Shown here piece by piece: positions 8,882 to 18,130 of a stretch of 64,000 nucleotides of DNA. A program made the position numbers and the translations under genes. The stretch's first letter is position 1, and the number at the start of each line of letters is the position of its first letter. Source of the stretch: CAIYRG01 sp965247505 (GTDB taxonomy: Bacteria; Pseudomonadota; Alphaproteobacteria; Micropepsales; Micropepsaceae); NCBI GenBank assembly GCA_965247505.1, contig OZ252020.1:1922001-1986000 (forward strand), read 5' to 3'. The notes beneath the pieces are model-generated. The model searched no databases. It saw only the letters and a program-made list of their open reading frames with translations, and had not been told where the DNA came from.

Positions 8882-9565
8882 CTATTTGCGTTCGCCGAAA
8901 ATCGCCGTCCCGACGCGTATATGTGTTGCGCCGAAACGGATCGCAGTTTCGAAATCGTCGCTCATGCCCATGCTTAGGAACTCAAGCGATAAATCGCGCG
9001 AAAACTTTTGCAACAGCGCGAAATGGGGCGAGGGTTCCTCGTCCACTGGTGGAATGCACATGAGCCCGATCACGGGTAGTTTGAGCTCCTCTCGGCAGTG
9101 ATCGACGAACTCCGCCGTTTTCCCCGGCGCAATACCGGCCTTTTGCGGTTCCTCGGCCGTATTGACCTGAACGAAGAGCCCCGGGCATCGCCCGGTTTTT
9201 TCCCTTTCTGCCGCAAAGGCGCGGGCCAGCTTGTCGCGATCAAGAGAATGAACGTAATCGAACAGGGACACCGCTTCGGCCACTTTGTTGGACTGCAAAG
9301 CGCCAACCAGATGAAGCTCAATACCGGTAAAACGCAGCTTCAATGCCGGCCATTTGGCCTTTGCTTCTTGAACCCGGTTTTCCCCAAAAAGCCTATGACC
9401 GGCCTCTAACACCGGTTCAATGCGCTCCAAATCATGGGTTTTGGAAATCGCGACAAGACGGGTTTCCAAAGCGGGTTTGATTGCTTTATCCCGAGCGTTC
9501 GCGATGCGCGAAAGGATCGTGCGAAGATTTGCGGCGGGGTCTATCTCTGTCGCTACTGAGGACAT
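8882..9565 (-). CDS. YggS/PROSC-type PLP homeostasis protein
   Basis: A 227-residue pyridoxal-phosphate-binding protein with an alanine-racemase N-terminal-like TIM barrel. It buffers PLP and affects amino-acid and keto-acid pools; it is not a racemase. The PLP lysine lies in RLVAISKTH, followed by GHRLFGENRVQEAKAK and, near the end, SMGMSDDFETAIRFGATHIRVG, all family hallmarks. It ends four bases from the convergent L,D-transpeptidase gene. Its start lies three bases from the divergent thiE-like gene, so the two promoters must overlap the neighbouring coding sequences. Confidence 0.94.
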   Translation of the reverse strand: MSSVATEIDPAANLRTILSRIANARDKAIKPALETRLVAISKTHDLERIEPVLEAGHRLFGENRVQEAKAKWPALKLRFTGIELHLVGALQSNKVAEAVSLFDYVHSLDRDKLARAFAAEREKTGRCPGLFVQVNTAEEPQKAGIAPGKTAEFVDHCREELKLPVIGLMCIPPVDEEPSPHFALLQKFSRDLSLEFLSMGMSDDFETAIRFGATHIRVGTAIFGERK

Positions 9566-9568
9566 TTG

Positions 9569-10186
9569 ATGGCATCTGTTTTGGCTCGGTTGAAACTAGC
9601 AAGGCTAGCGCAGCGCCTCAACGCATGTTGCGGACAGCCATTGCCGGCTTTGATTCTAATGACCGACGACAAACGGGTCCTGGATCCCATTGCCGCCGCA
9701 CAGGCTCTTCCTCAAGGATCGGCCATCATCTTGCGTCACCGCGACGACCAGCAGCGCTCCCGGCTCGGCGAAGCCCTCGTGAAGCTTATGCGCCAAAGCA
9801 ATCTTATGCTGCTGATCGCAGGAGACTCCGCGCTTGCAAGGCGTCTTGACGCAGATGGCGTACATTTTTCCGAATCGCAAATCGACGAGGTCGCGCCATG
9901 CCGCACGCGTCATCCAAGCTGGATCATTACTGCAGCGGCACATTCGGAGCGCGCACTCCTTCGCGCAAAACGCGCCGGCGCCGACGCCAGCCTATTTGCG
10001 CCGGTTTTCACAACCAAAAGTCACCCTCAAAAGAGTGCATTCGGCCTAACGCGATTTCGTTTGGTGGCGGCGCGGGCACCGCTTCCGCTTTACGCATTAG
10101 GGGGAATTACAGCAGCGAATGCGGAAAGACTTTCAGAGGCGCGCATAGCCGGAATAGCGGCGATTGATGGCGCGCTGCCGGACTAG
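9569..10186 (+). CDS. Thiamine-phosphate synthase/TenI-like protein
   Basis: A 205-residue TMP-TENI-family barrel. ThiE joins the thiazole and pyrimidine moieties to give thiamine phosphate, while TenI homologues isomerise the thiazole. Barrel motifs seen include ADGVHFSES, HSERALLRAKRAGADASLFAPVF (read from about residue 118) and YALGGITAANAE. The SHPQKSAFG segment after APVFTTK replaces the usual ThiE phosphate-binding loop, so a TenI-like or regulatory role is possible. I chose the ATG at 9569 over the TTG at 9566. Its stop overlaps the stop of the convergent outer-membrane protein gene. Confidence 0.82.
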   Translation: MASVLARLKLARLAQRLNACCGQPLPALILMTDDKRVLDPIAAAQALPQGSAIILRHRDDQQRSRLGEALVKLMRQSNLMLLIAGDSALARRLDADGVHFSESQIDEVAPCRTRHPSWIITAAAHSERALLRAKRAGADASLFAPVFTTKSHPQKSAFGLTRFRLVAARAPLPLYALGGITAANAERLSEARIAGIAAIDGALPD

Positions 10187-11406
10187 ATCGAGACGCCAAG
10201 GCTAAGAAATCCGCCGTCCATGTTGATCCAGCTATTGCCATTATAAAACGTGCCGACATTGCGTTCGTAATTGTAGAATTGCCAGCCGGCTGTGATCTGA
10301 ACATTGCGGCTCAACTCATATCCGATTGAAGTTTGATAAGCGGTCACAATAAATCGCGGAACGCCGCTTGCGGCATCCATAAAGGTATTTGAGTATTCGA
10401 CCCCAAACCGCCATGAGTCCAAACTCGCCAGCGCAGATAAAAACACACGCTCTGTTTCAGCGCCCTGAAAGACCGTTCCCGTAGAAAAGCCATAACCGCT
10501 GGAGGCGCGGTATCCGCCGCCCCATGAAATCTCGAAATCGTCTATGTCCGCCTGAAACTGCAGTCCAAGCGCGAAGTCGTAGATATCGCCACTTGCAAAA
10601 CTCGGGTTACGCAGTGCACTGCGTGCATAAGCGGCAGACACCCCCATCGTGATCTCGCCCAAGCGTTGCGTATAGCTTGTGGCAAATTCCCAGATCGAAG
10701 CTTGCGTATTGGGTGCGTTGCTTGGATTGACGAACAAATACGGCACTGCGCCCTTTACCAGATTGGGCGTGTAGGACGCGCCAACTTGGATGCCAAAAAG
10801 GCTCGGCGAGATATAGGAAATTTTCGACGCGTTCGAAGAGGCCTGCACCGAAGTGATTTCTTCGGTGAAGTTGTTGAACGGGCCACGATTTATTGGATTG
10901 CGAAACAAAGCGCTGTCGGAATCTTCAAGCGATATGTGGCTATCCACCTGCGGGCCGGAAAATCCAATAGTGTAGCCTGCGCCGTCCTGTTGCCCAATTT
11001 CCAACCGGCCGAGACCGGTCTGCACGTAAAAATACATCTTCTGCAGAAAATCGCTTCCGTAATTGTCGCTGGAAAGCTCGTCGCGCGCGAGCAGAACGTT
11101 CACGCGCATTCCGGTTATAAGTCCGCTGTCATAGAGCCGTTGCAGACGAATACTGCCGACCGCCAATCCCGTGGCGCTGGTCTCGTTAAAGCCGCCGGCG
11201 CTAAGCGGGCCTGGGTCCTGCGATGCGGTAAAGACACTGCCGCTCGCGAAACCTTCAAGGCGGAGATCGTAATTTCCGTAATACCAAACCGGCGCGTCAA
11301 AGGTGAGCGCGTCTTCCAAACCCTGCGCCTGCGATGGGGAGATGGCGCCTATAAGAGCGAGGCTCACGAGCCATATTACGCGCAGGCGGCCAAAACATTT
11401 CGCCAT
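10183..11406 (-). CDS. Outer-membrane beta-barrel (porin-like) protein
   Basis: A 407-residue exported protein. A signal peptide (VIWLVSLALIGAISPSQAQG) is followed by alternating polar/aromatic strands such as SKISYISPSLFGIQVGASYT and a C-terminus ending in LSLGVSI, where porins usually end in an aromatic residue. The overall pattern resembles alphaproteobacterial gram-negative porins. I start it at the ATG at 11406, directly before the signal peptide; the open frame extends to 11532 without a plausible leader. Its substrate range is unknown. Confidence 0.85.
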   Translation of the reverse strand: MAKCFGRLRVIWLVSLALIGAISPSQAQGLEDALTFDAPVWYYGNYDLRLEGFASGSVFTASQDPGPLSAGGFNETSATGLAVGSIRLQRLYDSGLITGMRVNVLLARDELSSDNYGSDFLQKMYFYVQTGLGRLEIGQQDGAGYTIGFSGPQVDSHISLEDSDSALFRNPINRGPFNNFTEEITSVQASSNASKISYISPSLFGIQVGASYTPNLVKGAVPYLFVNPSNAPNTQASIWEFATSYTQRLGEITMGVSAAYARSALRNPSFASGDIYDFALGLQFQADIDDFEISWGGGYRASSGYGFSTGTVFQGAETERVFLSALASLDSWRFGVEYSNTFMDAASGVPRFIVTAYQTSIGYELSRNVQITAGWQFYNYERNVGTFYNGNSWINMDGGFLSLGVSI

Positions 11407-11643
11407 ATAGTCTCCCTCGGAAATCGCGCCGTTCCGCCTCATTACACGGAATTGCCCTGGAAAAGCATTAGGATTTCCGGAAAGTGTCTCGCCATATCGA
11501 GACCCTGACCGGAACTTTGGCGAATTGTTCATGTGCTGTGGCGTTGCGCCTTTTTACCGGTCTCAGTATAAACACGTAAATGCCTGAAGAAGCGGGCCTT
11601 ATCGGGGCAAAATGCCGGCCGCGGCCCACAGGAGGCAATTTCC

Positions 11644-12513
11644 ATGCGTCAAACACCTCTATTAGCGCTTTGCCTTGGCCTATTGGGTTGCGTTCTGGCT
11701 CCCCAAATTGCCGAAGCACAAAGCTGGTCCGACGGAGAATGCATGGTGTCGGTAACCTGGCCTTATTTTCGAGACGCTGGTGATTGTTTAACGGACGGCG
11801 AACGCGGCGCCGGCGCGACCGGAACATATCAAGATCCGGAAGGCAGGTTGTTGCGTACTCCGGTGGCAGCACGAGCACTACAAGATTTGGAGGGCTGCGA
11901 GGTTTCCGCCGGGCCGGAGCCCGTACTCGCATCGGTCTCCAGTCGGGTAATTCTTCGCGACAGCACCGACTACAGGCTCACCATTACCGGTTCGAATTTT
12001 CGCTGCAATACCCAGGCCTATTTCAACGCAATACCGGTGCCGACGGTCGTCATGAGCCCAACGAGGCTCGAAATGTTACTTCCGGCGGAGCTGGCCGGGC
12101 GCGACGGCAGTTATCCGATAGTCGTCAGAAATCGCGCGCCCGTTGTGACGGCAAATCTGGGCCAGCAGAACTTCTCAAGCGCTCCGATCAACGAAGATGC
12201 CCCCGCGCCGGCTTCGGCGCCCGAGGTGCCTGCCATCACAAATACACGCGGGTGCAATACGAGTATGCTTTGGCCCTATTTTCGTGATCCGGGCGACTGT
12301 CTGACCGACGCCGAAAGAGAGGCCGGATTGGTCGGCGTCTACGGCAATACGAGAATGGCGGGCGAACCGGAGCCTGACCAGCCAACTCTCTCGCCGCTTC
12401 CCGCCGCTTCGAATTCCGGGGGAATCTTCGGTCTTTTCGGTAGCGAAGAGGAGTTCGGCGGCGGTGGACTATTGGATGACAATCTTTTGCCCCCGCAACA
12501 GGGGAGCCAATAG
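11644..12513 (+). CDS. Secreted protein with TIG-like domain flanked by a duplicated WPYFRD motif
   Basis: A 289-residue exported protein I do not recognise as a family. A signal peptide (ALCLGLLGCVLAPQIAEAQ) leads into a first motif, CMVSVTWPYFRDAGDCLTDG. A middle domain of about 90 residues follows with IPT/TIG-like strands (YRLTITGSNFRCNTQAYFNA). A second copy, NTSMLWPYFRDPGDCLTDAE, comes next, then a Gly/Pro-rich low-complexity tail. The two copies share WPYFRD-x-GDCLTD-x-ER-x-x-G plus an upstream Cys, suggesting an intramodular disulphide. It stands alone on its strand, divergent from the porin gene. The function is unknown; a surface or structural role is a guess. Confidence 0.75.
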   Translation: MRQTPLLALCLGLLGCVLAPQIAEAQSWSDGECMVSVTWPYFRDAGDCLTDGERGAGATGTYQDPEGRLLRTPVAARALQDLEGCEVSAGPEPVLASVSSRVILRDSTDYRLTITGSNFRCNTQAYFNAIPVPTVVMSPTRLEMLLPAELAGRDGSYPIVVRNRAPVVTANLGQQNFSSAPINEDAPAPASAPEVPAITNTRGCNTSMLWPYFRDPGDCLTDAEREAGLVGVYGNTRMAGEPEPDQPTLSPLPAASNSGGIFGLFGSEEEFGGGGLLDDNLLPPQQGSQ

Positions 12514-12617
12514 GCGGAACTTGGCATTGCGCCGTAAATAGAGCCTTATTATAAGCTCCGTGGTGCCGGTTGCGCGGCCAAGGGCAAAAAACGGTATTTA
12601 GGAGCTACAGTTACCCA

Positions 12618-13118
12618 ATGCGGATTCTCATACTTGCCGCCAGTATTTGTTTTCTTGCCGCTTGCAGTTCAGGCACTGCCATACCCGGCACGGGAGCACC
12701 CGAAACGTCAATCGGAAATGCTAGCGATAGCGGTGGTTCCTGGTGGTGGCCCTTTGGCGGCAATGGCGACCCGGGCACAACGACGGGCGGTGCGCCCGAG
12801 CTTGGTGTGAACGCCTATCTTTGGCGTGCAACGCTCGACACTTTTAACTTCATGCCGCTTGCTTCAAGCGATCCTATCGGCGGCGTTGTTATCACCGATT
12901 GGTACTCGGCTCCGGAGAATCCCAGCGAGCGCTTTAAGGTCACCACCTATATTCTTGATCGCCGCCTACGGGCGGATGCGCTCCGTGTTTCGGTGTTTCG
13001 TCAAACGCTTGCCGGTGGAATGTGGGTAGACGCGCAGACCAATCCCGACACGGCAGTGCGCTTGGAAAACGCCATACTGACGCGTGCGCGTGAGATTCAT
13101 ATTTCACTTATTCAGTAG
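12618..13118 (+). CDS. DUF3576-type lipoprotein
   Basis: A 166-residue predicted lipoprotein. The lipobox sits in ICFLAACSSG; a Gly/Trp-rich linker (GGSWWWPFGG) and a conserved domain with VNAYLWRATLDTFNFMPL and DWYSAPENPSERFK follow. This matches the alphaproteobacterial DUF3576 family, commonly found just upstream of leuS as here. The ATG at 12618 is chosen because it directly precedes the lipoprotein signal. It probably forms an operon with leuS, lptE and holA, which fits an envelope-assembly role beside LptE; the function is not established. Confidence 0.88.
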   Translation: MRILILAASICFLAACSSGTAIPGTGAPETSIGNASDSGGSWWWPFGGNGDPGTTTGGAPELGVNAYLWRATLDTFNFMPLASSDPIGGVVITDWYSAPENPSERFKVTTYILDRRLRADALRVSVFRQTLAGGMWVDAQTNPDTAVRLENAILTRAREIHISLIQ

Positions 13119-13184
13119 ACGCGTTTTGTTCGGCCGAGGCTGAGAGCCACCCGGCTGGGCAAGGCTGGGAGGCAAAACTCGCAT

Positions 13185-15740
13185 ATGGCGCGCTACAACG
13201 CGAAAGAATCCGAGAAGCTCTGGCAAGAGGTTTGGGACGAGCGCCAATCCTTTTGCGCCAAGAACGATTCCGATCAGAAGAAATGCTACGTGCTGGAGAT
13301 GTTTCCCTATCCGTCGGGGCGCATCCATATGGGTCATGTGCGCAACTACACGATGGGAGATTGTCTCGCGCGGTTTCGCCACGCCCAGGGTTATAATGTG
13401 CTCCATCCGATGGGGTGGGATGCGTTTGGCCTCCCGGCGGAAAACGCGGCACGCGACAAAAACATTCACCCGCGCGAATGGACCTATTCCAACATCGCGG
13501 CGGTGCGCAACCAGCTCAAGGCGATGGGACTCGCAATCGATTGGTCACGCGAATTCGCAACTTGCGATCCTGAATATTACGCACGCCAGCAACAGCTTTT
13601 CCTAAAGTTTTTTGAACTGGGTCTTGTCTACCGCGCTGAGGCCGAGGTGAATTGGGATCCGGTCGATGACACCGTACTTGCAAATGAGCAGGTCATTGAG
13701 GGCCGTGGCTGGCGTTCGGGCGCGCTCGTAGAACGGTGCAAGCTTGCGCAATGGTTTTTCAAAATTACCGATTTCGCCGATGATCTTTTGGACGGACTCG
13801 ATGGATTAGAGCGCTGGCCGGACAAAGTCCGCCTGATGCAGCGCAATTGGATCGGCCGTTCGGAGGGTTTGCGCTTCCATTTTAAGCTACGCAATGCTCC
13901 GCAATCTTCGGTGGAGGTATTCACGACGCGCCCCGACACGCTTTTCGGCGCAAGTTTCGTCGCGCTTTCTCCCGATCATCCCTTGGCGCTTGAATTGGCT
14001 GCTGGGGACGAAAAATTAAAGGCCTTCATTGCCGAGTGTAAGCGCGTCGGAACCTCCGAAGAGGCGATCGAAACGGCAGAAAAACGCGGCTTTGATACCG
14101 GCGCGAAAGCTACTCATCCCTTTGATACCAATTGGGAATTACCAGTTTATGTGGCGAATTTTGTGCTCATGGGGTACGGCACCGGCGCGATTTTCGGCTG
14201 CCCCGCGCATGATCAGCGCGATCTCGACTTTGCCCGCAAATACGAGCTTAACGTGCGGGCGGTGGTGCTGCCAGAGGGGGCGGATCCCAAAACATTTGAC
14301 GTCGGTAGCGAGGCCTATACTGGCGCAGGTCGCCTGGCCAATTCATCTTTTTTGGACGGCATGGATGTGGAGACCGCGAAGGCGGAAGTCGCAACCCGTA
14401 TGGAAGCTTCCGGCGAGGGCGCGCGCACGGTCAATTACCGTCTTCGCGATTGGCTTGTTTCGCGGCAGCGCTATTGGGGTTGCCCGATCCCGATCATTCA
14501 TTGCCAAGCATGCGGTCTCGTGCCTGTTTCCGAAAAAGATTTACCAATTGTTCTTCCCGAAGATATCGGATTCGATGTCCCGGGCAATCCTCTCGATCAT
14601 CATCCCGACTGGAAACATGTCGATTGTCCGAAATGTGGGGCCAAAGCCCGACGCGAAACCGATACCTGCGATACCTTTGTCGACTCCTCCTGGTATTTTG
14701 CACGCTTCACCGATCCAATGGCCGGGGAAGCCGTCAACCGCAAGGCCGCGGACTATTGGCTTCCCGTCGATCAATATATCGGTGGCGTCGAGCACGCGGT
14801 TTTGCATTTGCTTTACGCGCGCTTTTTTACCCGCGCCATGCATCGCGCCGGCGTCGTTTCGCTGGACGAGCCGTTTTCGGGTCTCTTCACGCAGGGCATG
14901 GTCTGCCATGAGACGTTTAGGGATCAAGAAGACAACTGGCTTGAGCCCGATACAGTCGAAAAGCGCGACGGAAGCTTCGTTCGAAAGGGCGCTGGCACTC
15001 CAGTGACGGTTGGACCGTCGGAAAAGATGTCTAAATCAAAGAAAAACGTGATCGCGCCTGAGACCATCATTGACGCGTTTGGCGCGGATACGATTCGCTG
15101 GTTTATGCTTTCCGATTCACCGCCCGAAAGGGATGTCGAATGGACACAAGCGGGCGCCGAGGGTTGTTGGCGCTTCGTTCAACGTGTGCACCGCCTGGTT
15201 ACGGAAGTGGAACAGCTCCCACCGCCAGGCACAGTCATTGCCCCCAACGACTCTGGCGATGAAGCGGGGCTTGCGCTTCGTCAGGCAACGCACCGCGCCA
15301 TCGAATGGGTCACCGACGATCTCGAACATTTGCGCTTCAACCGCGCGGTGGCGCGAATCTATGAGCTGACCAACGAGATTTCCTCAGCCCCAAAAGTCTC
15401 TTCCGCCCTACGCGGAGCATTGGAAACACTGGTCCTACTGTTTGCGCCGATGATGCCGCATCTTGCGGAAACCTGTTGGAGGGAGCTGGGCCACAAGACG
15501 CTCGTCGTTGAAACGCCTTGGCCGAAAGCGGAGCCGGATCTGGTGAAAAGCGAGACGCTTACCATCGCCGTCCAAGTCAATGGTAAGCGTAGAGGCGAAA
15601 TAGAAATCGCGCTCACCGCCTCGGAAAATGAGATTCGCGATATGGTAATGGAGCTTGCTACGGTGCAGCGTGCCCTGGACGGCAAGACCCCGCGAAGGGT
15701 TATTGTCGTTCCTGGCCGGATCGTGAATGTTGTGGCATGA
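13185..15740 (+). CDS. leuS: Leucyl-tRNA synthetase
   Basis: Charges tRNA-Leu with leucine. The 851 residues match the bacterial family length. The HIGH-type motif is HMGH in PYPSGRIHMGHVRNY near residue 45. The CP1 editing domain (TTRPDTLFGASFVALSPDHP) is in the middle, and the class I KMSKS motif is at residues 614-618 (EKMSKSKKN). The C-terminal anticodon-binding and leucine-specific regions are complete. It overlaps lptE by four bases (ATGA at 15737-15740). I see no T-box or leader peptide in the 66 bases upstream. Confidence 0.98.
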   Translation: MARYNAKESEKLWQEVWDERQSFCAKNDSDQKKCYVLEMFPYPSGRIHMGHVRNYTMGDCLARFRHAQGYNVLHPMGWDAFGLPAENAARDKNIHPREWTYSNIAAVRNQLKAMGLAIDWSREFATCDPEYYARQQQLFLKFFELGLVYRAEAEVNWDPVDDTVLANEQVIEGRGWRSGALVERCKLAQWFFKITDFADDLLDGLDGLERWPDKVRLMQRNWIGRSEGLRFHFKLRNAPQSSVEVFTTRPDTLFGASFVALSPDHPLALELAAGDEKLKAFIAECKRVGTSEEAIETAEKRGFDTGAKATHPFDTNWELPVYVANFVLMGYGTGAIFGCPAHDQRDLDFARKYELNVRAVVLPEGADPKTFDVGSEAYTGAGRLANSSFLDGMDVETAKAEVATRMEASGEGARTVNYRLRDWLVSRQRYWGCPIPIIHCQACGLVPVSEKDLPIVLPEDIGFDVPGNPLDHHPDWKHVDCPKCGAKARRETDTCDTFVDSSWYFARFTDPMAGEAVNRKAADYWLPVDQYIGGVEHAVLHLLYARFFTRAMHRAGVVSLDEPFSGLFTQGMVCHETFRDQEDNWLEPDTVEKRDGSFVRKGAGTPVTVGPSEKMSKSKKNVIAPETIIDAFGADTIRWFMLSDSPPERDVEWTQAGAEGCWRFVQRVHRLVTEVEQLPPPGTVIAPNDSGDEAGLALRQATHRAIEWVTDDLEHLRFNRAVARIYELTNEISSAPKVSSALRGALETLVLLFAPMMPHLAETCWRELGHKTLVVETPWPKAEPDLVKSETLTIAVQVNGKRRGEIEIALTASENEIRDMVMELATVQRALDGKTPRRVIVVPGRIVNVVA

Positions 15741-16279
15741 GAAATTATATGCCTCGCCTTTGTTTGCCCTTAGCCTTTGCCCTCATGGGGCTAACGCTCA
15801 CCGCGTGTGGGTTTCGACCGCTATATGCGAGCGGCCCCGATGGCGTTGGCCCGGGAGACGCCATGGCGGGGATATTTGTCGAATCGATCCCTGAGCGCGT
15901 CGGCTATCAGCTCAGGAACCATTTGCTTGATCGTCTTGGCGCGCGCGGGCGTAGCGATGGCGCGACCTATCACCTTAAAATTTCTCTTCGTGAGCAGAGA
16001 CTAGGTGCCGCCATTCGGCCCAACGCCTCGATTACGCGGTATAATTACACGCTTCTAGCGCGTTACGACCTTATGCGCGCCGACGATTCAGCGGCAGTGA
16101 AAAGCGGCAAGGTGAGTGCACTTGCGGCTTACAATGTCGCGACTTCGCCCTATGCCACCGTGGTTGCCGAGCAAGATGCCAGCAATCGGGCCGCGGGCGA
16201 TATTGCTGAGCGCCTTAGAGTCGAGCTTGCGGTGTTCTTTGCCGAAGAAGCATCAAGCATGGCGGCTTCTCTCCAGTGA
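15737..16279 (+). CDS. lptE: LPS-assembly lipoprotein LptE
   Basis: A 180-residue outer-membrane lipoprotein that plugs LptD during lipopolysaccharide insertion. The N-terminus has a lipobox, ALMGLTLTACGFRPLY, with the Cys at about residue 24, and GFRPLY is typical of LptE. Its start overlaps the leuS stop, and holA follows 10 bases downstream, the usual alphaproteobacterial order leuS-lptE-holA. Sequence after the lipobox is only loosely conserved in this family, so the call rests on the motif and the context together. Confidence 0.93.
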   Translation: MRNYMPRLCLPLAFALMGLTLTACGFRPLYASGPDGVGPGDAMAGIFVESIPERVGYQLRNHLLDRLGARGRSDGATYHLKISLREQRLGAAIRPNASITRYNYTLLARYDLMRADDSAAVKSGKVSALAAYNVATSPYATVVAEQDASNRAAGDIAERLRVELAVFFAEEASSMAASLQ

Positions 16280-16289
16280 GCCTGCCGGG

Positions 16290-17318
16290 ATGATCGTCAA
16301 GCCCGCAAACGCAGAGCAATATGCAGCCCATCCGCCTGAGACGCTCGCCGCCGCGCTGGTCTTTGGACCCGATCAGGGGCTTGTTCGCGAGCGCGCGGAG
16401 GCATTGACGAAAAGCGTCGTGCCTGAGCTGCGCGACCCGTTTCGCGTGGCGGAATTCGAAGAAGACGCCTTGACCTCCGATCCAGCGCGGCTATGGGATG
16501 AGGCGGCCGCGATTTCGATGCTCGGGGGGCGGCGCGTCATCAGAGTACGTGGCGCCGGCAATGCGCTCGCAAAACATTTCGAGCGCTATCTTGATGAGCC
16601 GCCTGGAGACGCGTTGATCGTTGTGGAGGCGGGAGATCTCGCCAAAGGCGCTTCGTTGAGGCGGGTCTTCGAGGGTGCCGACAATGCCGCAGCGCTTGGT
16701 TGCTATCCCGATAGCATGCGCAATCTCGACGACGTTGTGCGCGCAGCTCTGAAGGCCGAAGGGCTTTCGATCGAGCCTCAAGCGCTGACGGATGTTGTGT
16801 CGCGGCTTGGGTCTGACCGCGGCGTGACGCGCAGCGAACTTGAAAAACTTATCCTTTATGTTGGCGAGGAGAAAACCGTCACCATTGATCATATCCGCGC
16901 GGCAATGGGTGATGAATCTGATCTTCGCATGGAAGAATGCTGTGACGCTGCCGGCGAAGGCAATTTCAAGGCGCTCGACACCGCTCTGGCGCGCCTGTGG
17001 ATGTCGGGGACCTCGCCCGTCGCCATTCTACGTTTGGCCCTGGGACATTTTCAACGCTTGGCGCTGGTGCACAGTGAGTATAACGACGGAAGTGATATGC
17101 AATCCCTTATGCGTAAACTTCGTCCTCCCATTCACTTCCGGCGCGCTAACTCATTTAAGGCACAAATCTCCCGTTGGACCGAAGCAAAGCTTGAGAACGC
17201 GCAATCGATCCTTTACGAAGCGGAAGCGCTCACGAAAACGACCGGTGTTCCGGGGGAGGCAGCGTGCGGACGAGCATTGTTCTCGGTCGCCGCCCTCGCC
17301 CGTTCGCGTCGACATTAA
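16290..17318 (+). CDS. holA: DNA polymerase III subunit delta
   Basis: A 342-residue clamp-loader subunit that opens the beta clamp. The start at 16290 (ATGATCGTCAAG) lies just after lptE; the open frame further upstream lies inside lptE and is not used. Visible features are AAALVFGPDQGLVRERAEAL, the VLDVVSRLGSDRG-like region (read here as LTDVVSRLGSDRGVTRSELE) and the C-terminal collar helices (AILRLALGHFQRLALVHSEY). Length and position after lptE agree with HolA. Confidence 0.95.
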   Translation: MIVKPANAEQYAAHPPETLAAALVFGPDQGLVRERAEALTKSVVPELRDPFRVAEFEEDALTSDPARLWDEAAAISMLGGRRVIRVRGAGNALAKHFERYLDEPPGDALIVVEAGDLAKGASLRRVFEGADNAAALGCYPDSMRNLDDVVRAALKAEGLSIEPQALTDVVSRLGSDRGVTRSELEKLILYVGEEKTVTIDHIRAAMGDESDLRMEECCDAAGEGNFKALDTALARLWMSGTSPVAILRLALGHFQRLALVHSEYNDGSDMQSLMRKLRPPIHFRRANSFKAQISRWTEAKLENAQSILYEAEALTKTTGVPGEAACGRALFSVAALARSRRH

Positions 17319-17345
17319 CCCCATTGGTTCGGCAGCATAGATACG

Positions 17346-18113
17346 ATGCTTAAGATACGCATTATTCCCTGTCTCGACGTGAAAGACGGTCGCGTCGTCA
17401 AGGGCGTCAATTTCGTCTCTTTGCGTGACGCCGGAGATCCTGTCGAGCAGGCGCTCATCTATGACGCGGCCGGTGCCGATGAACTTTGTTTTCTCGACAT
17501 AACTGCGAGTCACGAAAAGCGACCAATTTTACTCGACGTCGTACGCCGCACGGCGGAGGCTTGCTTCATACCGCTGACCGTGGGAGGCGGTGTGCGCAGT
17601 TTGGAAGATATACGCGCCCTTCTATTGGCCGGCGCAGACAAGGTTTCGATCAACACCGAGGCGGTCAAGCGGCCCGAGTTCATTCGCGAGGCCGCCGAAA
17701 AATTCGGCAGTCAATGCATTGTCGCCGCCATCGACGCCAAACGCTCTTCGGATAACGCTACGACGAAGTTTGAAGTGTTTACGCATGGCGGACGCAATGC
17801 GACGGGCATTGATGCAGTCGAACACGCGGTGCGACTGACTGAATATGGTGCAGGCGAAATATTACTGACCTCGATGGATCGCGACGGCACCAAGTCCGGC
17901 TACGATATATTGTTGACGCGCGCCATTGCCGACGCCGTTCGGGTTCCCGTGATCGCCAGCGGCGGGGTCGGAACTATGGACCATCTAGCAGAGGGCATTC
18001 GTTTGGGCGGCGCCAACGCCGTTCTTGCCGCATCAATTTTTCACTTCGGCGAGATCACAATCGGTCAGGCAAAGGCCTACCTCGCGGCCTCCGGGATCGC
18101 TATTCGCGATTAA
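17346..18113 (+). CDS. hisF: Imidazole glycerol phosphate synthase, cyclase subunit
   Basis: A 255-residue TIM barrel that, with HisH, converts PRFAR to imidazole glycerol phosphate and AICAR in histidine synthesis. The catalytic Asp11 lies in IPCLDVKDGRVVKGVNF and the second Asp in VAAIDAKRSS (about 130). The phosphate-binding loops VGGGVRS and ASGGVGTMD are intact. It starts 27 bases after holA. None of the other his genes is next to it, so hisF has separated here from the usual his operon. Confidence 0.97.
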   Translation: MLKIRIIPCLDVKDGRVVKGVNFVSLRDAGDPVEQALIYDAAGADELCFLDITASHEKRPILLDVVRRTAEACFIPLTVGGGVRSLEDIRALLLAGADKVSINTEAVKRPEFIREAAEKFGSQCIVAAIDAKRSSDNATTKFEVFTHGGRNATGIDAVEHAVRLTEYGAGEILLTSMDRDGTKSGYDILLTRAIADAVRVPVIASGGVGTMDHLAEGIRLGGANAVLAASIFHFGEITIGQAKAYLAASGIAIRD

Positions 18114-18130
18114 ATAAAGCAGTACCGAAT

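Noticed and set aside
13119..13184. A leader peptide or T-box before leuS
   Set aside because: The gap is only 66 bases, with no Leu-rich frame, anti-terminator pair or T-box motif.
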